A stretch of DNA of 64,000 nucleotides from Loripinus fragilis (taxonomy: Eukaryota > Mollusca > Bivalvia > Lucinida > Lucinidae), in NCBI GenBank assembly GCA_964019695.1, contig OZ026518.1, positions 76,625,912 through 76,689,911 of the forward strand. The letters are read 5' to 3'. Both the position numbers and the translations under genes were made by a program. This document shows positions 41,901-53,900 of the stretch, piece after piece. The first letter of the stretch is position 1; each line of letters starts with the position of its first letter. The notes under the pieces were generated by a model. It did not search any database. It had not been told where the DNA came from and saw only the letters and a list, made by a program, of their open reading frames with translations.

Positions 41901-44900
41901 CTGCAACTTTGGTAGTCTTTCTAATAGTCTGAGATTCAATCTGAGGCCGTGGGAGGTGTCTATCTTCTGGCATCAATTTGATCAATCATATCAGTGATTT
42001 TTGTGATAAGTAAATGTATATACAATCTATATTCAAAATCTGTAATAACCATTTGTAAGTGAAAAGTGACAATTTGGACTTTAATAGAAAGAAGTACACA
42101 ATATATAGGAACTATCAATATGTTAAACAACCAACACAATGCTAAAGGGGCTACATTTAACATAACAGCTAAAAGAACAAGCTATTAAATAACTGACTGT
42201 AAAAAAGTAGCAAGATAGAAAGAAAAAATGAACAACTGCAGAATACCAACATTGGAAAATACGGAAGCTCAGTGTCAGAGATCAATGTGTGTCAGTTATG
42301 TTTTGATTCATATAGCAGATCAGTGTCCATTAATGAAGCAAGAATGTTCAGGGTGCTTAGCTTATAGGGCACTGCATAATTGACTGCTCTCAAAGAAATT
42401 GTATAAGCTGTTGTTCAATAAGTCAACATGAACTAACGGATTACGATACTTTTGACAATATTTGTTCATATTGTAGTCTCAAATGTCGTTTTTCTTTATT
42501 TTGTTATGAGAAGCATTATGATGAGTATGGTTTCTTGTTCGTAAACTAAGATACAATAAATCTAGTTTTGACAGTTAACCAATGTATGGTATGCATTTTA
42601 AAATACATCTTTTGAACTTTGCAAAGCAAGTTTTCAAAAAATGGGAGACATTTATGCATGAAATATTCAAGGAGATGTATTTTGAAACCCCAGAATTCTT
42701 GACCTGTTAGTTTATAATTTTGTAATATCAATATACATTTATAAAAATATTTCTTAACTTTTGTTCTAAGAGCTGTATGACTGCCAAAATGGTTGATTGT
42801 AACTATATCCTAAACGAGTCTAAACAAGATCATACAGTTTGGACAGGAAGTCTGTTCTTTTAAGCTGATAATAGGATTTGCTGTCTACATCTTTGTTAGT
42901 CTTTTTAATAGTTTGAGATCCTATCTGAGGCCGTGGTAAGTATCTGAGTTCTGGCATCAACTTGATATTTCATTTCAGTGATTGGTGTGATAAGTAAATG
43001 TATATAAAATCTGTATTTGAAACCAAACAGGCAACCATAATAACCTCTAAGTGTATTTATCTCAGGTCGGAAAAAAACAAAGTACCCATTTAGGGGTTTC
43101 CATTCTTTAAAAGTTTAATGCTATAAGAATTCATCATGAGTGTGAGGGTAGGATAGATAAATCTGTCCTGAGGATCACCGTTTGGCATCACAAGGCTTGC
43201 CGAGTGATAAGAAAAGGTGATCCCGAGGGACCGATTTTCTATCCTACCCTCACACGAATAATGGATTCTTTTTCTTGCTCACCACCGTTTTTTTATTTTC
43301 AAATAAGCTTGCAAAAGTCCCTGAATAGCTAAGATGCAATTTTAACATGATGGCGTCACTTCATCATAACAATCCCGTCACTTGACGACCAAATGCGTGA
43401 GTTCCAATACAACCAATGTAATGTAGCTCTCACGTGACAGCCTGGGTAAGATAGCATGGGTAAGATAAGATTTTCTATCTCAGGGTAAAATCTCAGATAT
43501 CCTTATCCGGTGTGCAAGAAAGGCTATTCAAAGGTATTGGAACTCACGCACATGGTCGTCAAGTGACGTCACTGTTATTTCAAAGTGACATCATCATAAC
43601 ATTTCACATCGCCGCGTATTCAGGAACTTCTGGAACCTTTTCTTAAGAATAAAATGTGGTATCTAATGGTGAGCAAGAAAAGTAATCCATTATTCGGGTG
43701 AGAGTAAGATATAAAATAAAATCTGTCCATCGGAATCACCGTTTGTCATCACTCGGCAGGCCTCGTGATGCCAAACAGTGATCCTCGGGACGGATTTTTC
43801 TATCCTACCCTCACACTCATGATATATTCTTATATTCTTACCAATATCATAATCATGGATTTCTGAGATAGGATTGGTATTGAATGTTGGATAATGTTTG
43901 TACAGGGGCCTGTAGTCTCTTCTATAATACCGCAACTGTCCTGCATACCAGACCTGGAATTTGAACACAAATGTAAACTATCAAAGCTAAACAAAACGAT
44001 AGAAATTGTATAATTTTACAGTTTTATTTTCAGAAATGTGCATTTTGGCTCTTGTAAAAGTATTTATGTAGTAAATGACAACTTGTAAACATATAATGCA
44101 TATTGAGTAAATATGAAAGTTTTTATGGCCAAGAAAGTCAGCTGAACATTTTGCGTTTAAACTGCAACCTCAGCCAGGAAGAGAATGTAGACAGTGAAAT
44201 TCATCTATGCCTTACAGAAGCAGTGGCGCAGAGGTAGAGTGCTTAACTCGAGACCAAGAGGCCGCGGGTTTGAGCCTCAACGGCATCACTGCGTTGTGGT
44301 CCTTGAGCAAGACACATTTATCCTAGTTTACTACTGGTTCAACCCAGGAAGACCCGTCCCTGTTTAACTAAAAGATTGTTGATGGGACGTAAAGAACCAA
44401 ATCAATCAAACAAACAAACAAACAGAAGCAGCACCTTTTTCAATTTTGAACATATTGGTGCTGTTTTTAGTCGAATGTTTTTGCTGATAGCAATGTGGCT
44501 CTGTTATTATAAATACAGCTATGCGTAAATTGTGAATATTGTTAATTCATTATTTAAACATAGTTATGCTTCATGCGGGGATTCATAGGGGGGGCAGGGG
44601 GTCCAAACCGCCTTCCTAAAAAAAAACACAAAAATATAGGGTTACTTAACAATACTGGTCTGGATTCCCTAAAAATCACAAAGTTACCAAGCCAGCGTTC
44701 AATGTTGGGCCATCGTCAACACGTTGAATGCTGGCTTGGTAGCTTTGCGATTTTTCAGGGGATCGGAACCAGTATGGCTAAGAAACCCTTTTTGTCTTTT
44801 TCAGGGGGGTCCGGACCACCTGTCCCCCTCTCTGGATCCGCACATGAAGAAAACCATGCGCAGAAAATGCTATACAATAAAATTAAGAATAAATAGACAT

Positions 44901-47900
44901 ATTAACTCATGGTCTGCCAGAGAGAACTGATAAAATATCGAACTGTTTGACACTCTAACAGCATTTCCGAAATTATTTTTTTAAAGTTAAGACAACAAAA
45001 ACGCAAGCGAATTTACCCATCATACAAAGTGCTAACACAGAAACAAGTTACTTACGTCCTCATATGTTGCCGTCGATCTGGCTGAGTCAATAACTTCTAC
45101 TCTATAGTAGAAACTGTCTGGGATCATTGGCACTGGTTTGGTATCCTTTCGACCTGGACAAACTACATCTACTGGTGTCTAAAATTAAAAAAAAGTAAGT
45201 GCATATGATCAGTATGATTACCATAATCACACACTGAAGACCAACCCATGGCCCCCTCGGGAAGAGCAACAGAACACGAAAAGCCACATGACATGAAGGA
45301 GACAATTAGATTAAAGCAACTGCTAATGGTAATTGTAGGTCAGATACCCAACTTTTTGGGGCATAAAATTGTGATTATATCATTAGATCACATCGGTTAG
45401 CACATATGTTTTGGTTGGTCAAAGAACCACCTCCGTGAGGAGGTTCTTTGGAGTACCAAAAGCATATCTTTGGATTTAGGATGAACAAATTTATCTTTCA
45501 ACTTCACAAATTATGAACGTAGGTGAAGACTCAGAGTAACAATCATACCGCATGCCCCGCTAGATATGTTAGATCGTGTTAGCATGGGCATTTAAAAGGG
45601 ACACATTTGCACATACATGTGGTAAGTACCAAACATTCGTGTGCTTGTACAATTATACCTCACACAAAAAAGATGAAAAGTTATTTTCTTTGCATAATTA
45701 TGTCTACAGAACTATTATGTGTTCTAAATAAAGTTTGATAAATACAATCTTTAGTGGACCGATCCTACCTAATATTTTTTAGACAAAAGCCGGAAACAAA
45801 CGTATATATTTGGCCTGAGTACCGAATCTGCTGGCTCATATGATTGTCTAAATGTATTGAACACAAGAACGTTAATGGTCTTTTAGCACACTTCTTCGTC
45901 TGACATAGTTGGCTGTTGGTCTCCTCATGATAGCATATACCATTATCACTGCTTTCTAACAATAGCTTATTATTGAACTTTATTTTGACTAAGTTGAACA
46001 ATATGAAGTTTTATCAAAAACGTTCTTGACCAAACTTAGAATTAATGGATATATATTGATTTTATACAATGCATTATAACCTTATCAAACAACTCTGATG
46101 TATCTATTGTGCTTATATTGGCAGATGATACAAATGCGACACTTACAGATTATGACCACGTCGTTCTGTCATAGTTGTATCACCTGCTCGTGTATAGCAG
46201 GTAACAACATCCCAAACATATGTTGTTGGTACTCCAAAGAACCCTAACACTGAGATGATTCTTTTGAGCACCCAAAACATATGTGTTAACTGATGTGATA
46301 AGGATATTATCACAATAAGCACCGTATAAAAATAAATTATATGTCAAAATGATCTAGCAATATTAGTTTTCTAGGGAGATTGAGTAATATTGGTCTGCCT
46401 TCATTTATCTATATATACCAGTAACATATAATTATGTTGTCAGTACACCTATTGAAGTTGAAAACAGCCCCAAAAGTATTCTAATATACTTACTTCAAAG
46501 ACGGTTGCGTCATTATCAACATAATAGTTATAGTTATAGAAATCATAGATGTGATGCAGATTGTACACAGTTCCATTGGGGTATAGTTTATCGGCTTTGA
46601 CTTCTGTCCTCACCGGAACTGTCCTGAACGAAGAAGCAGTGTCCCATTCTCCTACAAGCAATGTAAGTACAGGAAAACCTGTCTTAAGCGGCCACTCAAA
46701 AATAGACAAAACAAAGATCTTAATGACAATTGGTAGCTTAATAAAGGTAGAAAGTATTGCAGAATGCTCCTCTTGGAGCATTCTGCAATACTTTTGACCT
46801 GCATTAAGCGATAATCGGTCTTGAAACCCCATTTTTGTCTTTTTGAGAGTGGTTGTTTTAGACAGGTTTTACTGTCATTCATTTATAGAGGCATTTGAGC
46901 CAGCATATGGATGGAATTTTAATGTCTATCACAGATTATAGTTATTCGTTTAACCTTTTGTATACTAATGGATTCTTCCTTTTGGTTTAATACAATAAAC
47001 TTGGGATAGTCCATTGCACATATCTAGTGATATCAGGTGAAATTTTCAAAAAAATATTGTCATTTTTTGTCTGAAGATCTTTTTTTACCTTAACAAACAG
47101 TGTAGACCCTGATGAAATGCCTGATGAAATGCCGCATTATGTGGCATTCATCTGGGTCTTCACTGTTTGTAAAAGAACTCGTTTAGGGGTATCCCGAATA
47201 CAAAGGGATAATAGTCAAATATCCCTTGCGAATGGGCGTACGAATGCATTATTGCAATGACTGCTGAACATTTTAAAATGTTTGTAAGCATTCCCTGGCA
47301 TTTCCAGGGTTCTGTAAAAATTGAAATATGCTCCTTAAATTTGCAAAAATAAAAATAACTTTTTGCGTTAAGAAATTGTTAACCGTTCTTATTGATGACA
47401 TGATATTGGTAGTAAAGGTAATAGACGGATGGCTGAGAATGGGTTTGCTCCCCCCCCCCCCACCTAGGGAATTTTGCAGACATATCCTATCTTGTAGAGA
47501 ATTGAAAGCTGAGTCTTTTAAGAGATGTTTGCACTCTGTGCTTTGGGGCGTTAGTCTGTAAGAGCCTGTAACATACGTTACTTAATCAAACTAAGAAAAA
47601 GTAAATTGAAAGTTTGCGCTACAAATTAAAGACATTAAAATATTTATTTTTAAAAATCATTCATATAGTCTGCATACTGGATATCTTAACTACATATGAC
47701 AGCCATTTGAACAAAATTGCGGCTTCCTAGGGTGTCATATGCGTTACATAAATCTGATGACCCATTAAAATTTGCAAGTGTGGCTAACATCATTTACATT
47801 CACAATCTCTCTGTGTGTTTTGCAAAATGTTTTTAACCATGTCTCACTAGCTTATGCAATTGGCTAACAGAAAAATTAAAGTTTGTTTCCCTAGCTTGAA

Positions 47901-50900
47901 TATTTTTTCTGGAATAAGCAATTAAACAACCCTACCCCTACCCAGTTTTAAGGTGAAATGTTTGGTTTTAAAACTAAAGTAAAAATAGTTAAAAAATATT
48001 TGCAGTTGATGAATGTGTTTCATTGTTTGGGATTTATTTGCTTATATGAAAAGACTCATAAATCTGCAAGTTTGTTGCAAATTTTTTAATATCAGAGGCT
48101 GTAACATATGTTACCTGATGTAATAAAAGGGAAAGCTCATTGTCTTTACGTAAGATATGCCTAAAAATGTTTTAATCTCCTCGAGGGAATTTCGCAGACA
48201 TATTCCTTCTTATAGTACAACTCAAGCTGCATCGAATAAGGGATGTTTGCACTCTCTATGTTTGGGTGTTAGTCTGAAACAGCGTGTTACATGCGTTACT
48301 ATAGCAAATAAAGGAAATGTAGTTTGAAAGTTTGAGCTAAAATTGTGAAAAGACTTGCAGCTGTTGGATATCTTACATTATTTAGGGATTTTAAACTGGC
48401 TCATATGATAAAGACTTATATATCTGCTAGTTGTCATCAAGTTTTAAAGATCAGAGAGCGTTACATATGTTAGCATGATAAGTAAAATCATCAAACAGTA
48501 TTTTGACATAAAGCTGAGTAAGGGCCTGCTCCATCCTAATCCCCTTTTGAATTCTGCAGACAAATTACATCTTATGTAACCATTCAAGGTGCATTTAATA
48601 AGAAATGTTTGCACTCTGTAAGTTGGGGCGTTAGCCTGTAACAGCTTGTTACATATGTTACTATATCAACTTGAGAATAAGAAATTTGAATGTTTGAGCT
48701 ACTAAAATAAGACATTAAAATTATCTAATAAATTGACATTCTTATAGTCTTTATACTGGATGTCTTTACTACATATGGAAGCTGTTTAACATTAATACGG
48801 CTAACTGTGGTGTTATGTGCGTTACATGAACCTAATTATAATTTAAAAGCTATAATTGTGGCTATCGTCATTTAGTTAAACAACTTCTATGACTTGGTTT
48901 CAAACTGTTTTATTAGATTTTACAAACATATACTCAATTGATGAATAGGAAAAACCAAGTTTGCTTTTCTATCTTAAATATATTGTCTTATAGGAGCTAA
49001 TACACAGCCCTACTCCCAGTTTTACAGAGAAGCGAATTTTGTTATTACCGTTTAAGTAAAACACATGAAAGCGATTACAGCATGTAGATATTTTTCATTT
49101 TCTTAGTCTGTCTTGCTCATATATCTGCAAGATGTCATTAAGTTTAAGATCAGGACACTTAATGTGTACTTATAAGTCTTTGGTGCTAAAACACTAGAAA
49201 TTATATTCATTTCTGATTATCAAGCCCATGGACTGTTTTTACAGATGTTATCAATAACCTTTTGGACACATTTCCTAATACGGTGCATATAATACAAAAT
49301 ATAGAGCCACAAATAGAAAAGATAGTTTTACATTTTTACAAGAAAATACAATAAATGAAATGGTCCAAACTATTTCTCATCGATTTAACACTCATGTTAA
49401 ACGTTTGTCGTTGTCTGCTTCTGTGATAATCATTATTATCACACGTCTCCTTGCAACTAGTAGAATCATCACACAATATTTCAATCATTTACTGTATACA
49501 CTTATACCACCAGTCCACTCAAAATTGATGAGCCATTATCAACTTTCCAATTTTGCCATTTATGGCTTGGAAAATTCAGAAACTGATATGAATTCCTAAT
49601 AGTTGGCTCTTTGAGTATGTGTTTCAAGTGATACTCTGCAAGTAGGAGAAAGACTAAAGCTTTACGAGTAGGAAAACTATGCCATTAAGAGCAATGAGTA
49701 CCTGGACTGATGTACCTTGATATTTCTGTGATAAAGAATTATATCTTAGCTGGTTAACTTTTATAAATGTAGCCTTTCCATACATGCAATCCGCATAGTT
49801 TCATCTAATAATGTCTCTACACTTATTATCTTTCCCCAAGCATTCAAAAACTTATTTGAAGTCTTAGTACTTCTGAAGTGCTGAAACCAAGGTAACTCTT
49901 TCCCTTCAGATAAACGAACTAGATGTATCACAGCAGGTAAAGCAATGAAATGCAGGATGAACAGAGCGCAAATAGACCCTTTCAATTCAATGATTCACTA
50001 AGTTTCTAAGATAAGAGCGCTTATTAAAGGATGTAACATATATAACTCGTCATAATAAATGAGCAAGGGCATTGTTGTGACATCCTTTTTGATTACACAG
50101 TCAGAGGCAAGTGTTTTCAATTTCAGTGTTTTCAATGGATCATGAAATGAGGCACCTTATCAACTTGTTTACTCTGTATAAATCTTCCATAGAGCATAAT
50201 ATAGAACTACTGGTTTTCCCATTCTACCTATAGTCCACTTTCCTTCTTTTGAATGCAACAGCTAATGATATGGATGCAAAACTGAGAAATCATAGGTTTT
50301 ACATTATTTTAAGACATGCTTCAATGTACTGACATCAAAAAACAACCTACTGCAAACATAATTGATGGCAATGTCCAACTTCATATTCTTACTCTTATAC
50401 CAGATAACTTTCAAGGTGTAACAGAAATTGTTTCAGACGGTCTGCCAAAACCATCAAGAGTCAACATTGTAACTAAAGAAAACTTATAAAGTTCTTTGGG
50501 CGCAGCAAAATACTATTGATCTAAGACCTGAGGTCTTAAGCACCAAAAGACTGGAAAGGTTCCATGGCAAATGATGCAAAAAAGCTGCCTATCAAATTTC
50601 TGTTTGACCAATGTCAGAAATCTTAAAGTATTCTTAGAGGTACAAGGTAGAGACATAGATTTTGCAAAATCAGAGCAAAGTTATCATTTGACTAGCACGG
50701 ATGCAGATGCAGCTGCAGTTAGATTGCCCTTGCCACTTCACAGGAAGAGATATATACCAGAGTCATACTCCATTGTATGCATATATGTGAAATGGCATTA
50801 AACCCATATTTAATCAGGTGTTTGATCCCATGACACTGACATGCTGTTTCTGCTTTTTAAGAATGCTAAGGATTCAAGTTTGGCTGAGTCAAGTTGTTTT

Positions 50901-53900
50901 ACGCTGGCACTGGCCACACAAACAAAGAAAATTAAGTCATTTGATGGCAAAAGAGGAGGATCACATGAAATGCTTATAAGTGATGTTTGTCACAATTACC
51001 AATTTTAAAAAGAAATCTTAATTAATGTAACACATATAACACCAGAGGAAGCTGTATATTTGTTAAAAAATCTTTTCTTATGTATCAAAGGTATTCAGCA
51101 TGCAAACTACATGTATAATTCAAATAAATAGATAGTTTTATGTCTTCTTTCTGTTTCTCAGACTTTCAATTCATTTATTCTTAAATTGATATGGTAACAT
51201 ACGTATCATACCATTACAGGTTAAACCCCTAGTTAATAGAGTGCAAACATCTCTTATTTGATGCAGCTTGAATTGTTCTTTAAGGTAGGATATGTCTGCA
51301 CAATTCCCAAAGGGGTGGAGAGGAACAGGATTGTACTCAGTTTGCAGTCCTGATACAATGCCATGATTCTGCTGGTTGTGATGAAATGGGTGATTATTTT
51401 GCCATAGAAGCAGACACAATGATAGACATTTTGAGGGTGACTTGAATAAAGATTGTTTTTGAATAATTTTATTTAATAGGAATATTTATTAAATTGTGTC
51501 ATTTAAATGAGAACTATTATTTTCTATCTATATGTCTATATATTTTAATATTATAGGCATAAGAAAATATGTGATTAAAACGGTTATATATAACATAGGT
51601 AACACAATTCCATGGGCTTGTTATCAGCAATGACTGTAATTACGAAGACTAAGGCACCAGAGGCTAGAGATTAATAGGAAAACATGTGAAAAATGGTATT
51701 TTTCTGGAATATCATCTCTTACTTCCAAGAAAATTTCCTAGCTCATTCTTTATGCCATGTAACATACGTTACATACTTTGAGAAGTGCTCTGATCCTGAT
51801 TTCAAACTTGCAAATGTATGATTCTTTATTACATAAGCAAGACAGTGCCAAAAATGTATGATATCCACGAGCGTCAAATATTTTCATATTTTTTTCTTCA
51901 ATAATAGATAACAAAATTGGGTACTTAAAATTGGGGGTAGGGTTGTTTAATAGCTCATATAAAACAGTGTATTTGAGATAGAAAAACAAACTTTGTTTTT
52001 TCTATTAGTCAAATGAGTATTTTAGTAAACTAAGATTAAAAACACTTGTAAAAATGCACAAATTGTCTGTAAAATGAATGATGTTAGTTACGATTTCAAC
52101 TTTCAAAGGGAAATTTAATCTATGTAACGCATATAACACCATTGAAAGCTGTAATTTTGTTTAAAATGCTGCTTTTATGTAGCTTAGGCATCCAGCTTGC
52201 AAACTACATAAGAAATTTGAATAATTAGATGGTTTAATGTCTTCTATCTGTAGCTCAAACTTTCATTTTGATTTTTTCCTTAGTTTGTTACAGTAACATA
52301 TGTAACAGGCTGTCAGAGACTAACGCCCCGGAGCACAGAGTGCAAACATCTCTTAAAAGATGCGGCTTGTAATTTTCTTCAAGATAGGATATGTCTACAA
52401 AATTCCCTAGGGGGGGGGAGCAGGACCTTTTTTAGCTCGAAGTCTATAAGACATTTGTAGAGATTCTGTTTTCTTTAGAATACCTTACGAATGCAAACTA
52501 AAAGCTGTAAATGAGTGTTCCATTACAAATAAATCAAATAATTTACAATTTTCCTTTCAGTATCTAAAGAACGCAATGAAAATGGATGCAAATAGCTTGC
52601 TAACAATTGCGAGTGCTTGCAAATGCTTCAGAATGACATACAACCATTAAGATTTTTTTGCAAATATATTGACAATTTCTAAATCACATTAGTTCTAAGT
52701 GGGGTTGCCATAATAGCCAATAAGGTATGAAATATTTCCCCTATCATGCAATGTTTATGTTGCAGATGGCACGAATGTGGTCAAGCTATGTGAACATAAC
52801 GTCTTGCTAAACTTCAGTCAGCTTCTATTGTGCATGTCAAGTGTTTTTCCTTTTGCAGGAGGGAGTATATTAGAAGAGCTGATGGAGGAATAAGGGACCA
52901 ATGGTATCTTTTTTGGCGATTTCGACACAAATATAATCTTTTACATTCGCAAGGACATTACAGTGTGGGAACTGCTCGGCTCTGGCGAGATACATGTGAT
53001 AAATGAGCTGGCGTACTGAAATTCACTTACACTGCATATCTTAGAACCGCAATGTTTGTTAGCCTCCAGTTTGACAGAAGGCAATGTCTGGTTAAAATGA
53101 CTTACATTTGTACATGACAAATGTATCTTTTTTAGCTTTCAAATGTATGGTTGATCAGATATAAAAAAGTGTCAGAGAAATAGGGAGAGTATATTCCACA
53201 GTATCATCTTAACAGATTAGAGTAAAATAATATTTCAGTATTCAAAAAGAAACTCGTTTATAATGGGTAATACACTTATGAACAGCTTCGAAGATGGTGC
53301 AATTTGTGTGGCTATTTAAACTTATATCGCCAAAAAGGAGAACATTCATGGTTGGGATGCAGTATATTTGGACCTCTTCTAACATGATTTAGTTTAAACT
53401 TTATTTTATCTAAAAATAATACATGTGGTACAATATATGCATAGAACAATGTAAAGGATCTGAACAGAAGCTTTAAAGCTTATAGAGTTCATTTCCTTCT
53501 AAGATGATTTGTCTTTAGTCATTGAATCTAGCACAACGGAAAAGAAAAGTATAGTATACTTTTGACCTGGTAAGGATGAAGTGGCGTATTTTGTCATGTT
53601 AGGCTGCTTTATTCACTTTATTGGACAGAATCAGGCTTTTCTTAAGCATTTACAACAATTAATCTGTTTGGTAACTAAACTCTTACATTTGTGAAGTATA
53701 GTTATATTTGAATTTTGTTATACATTCAGTGATTTAAAATTGGCATTGTCTAGCTAGGTGGCACACATTAAGCTATTAAATATATTTGAATATGTTTTCT
53801 CTGATAGTGTGCTACGTTGTTAGTGTTTGAATCTAGCATTACATAAAGATGACATAAGCAAACACCGGAACCCCAGCTAAGAGCGACATTACATCAGGAT

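Noticed and set aside
44573..44896. 107-codon plus-strand reading frame
   Set aside because: It lies almost wholly inside a MITE family D copy and reads through the hairpin.
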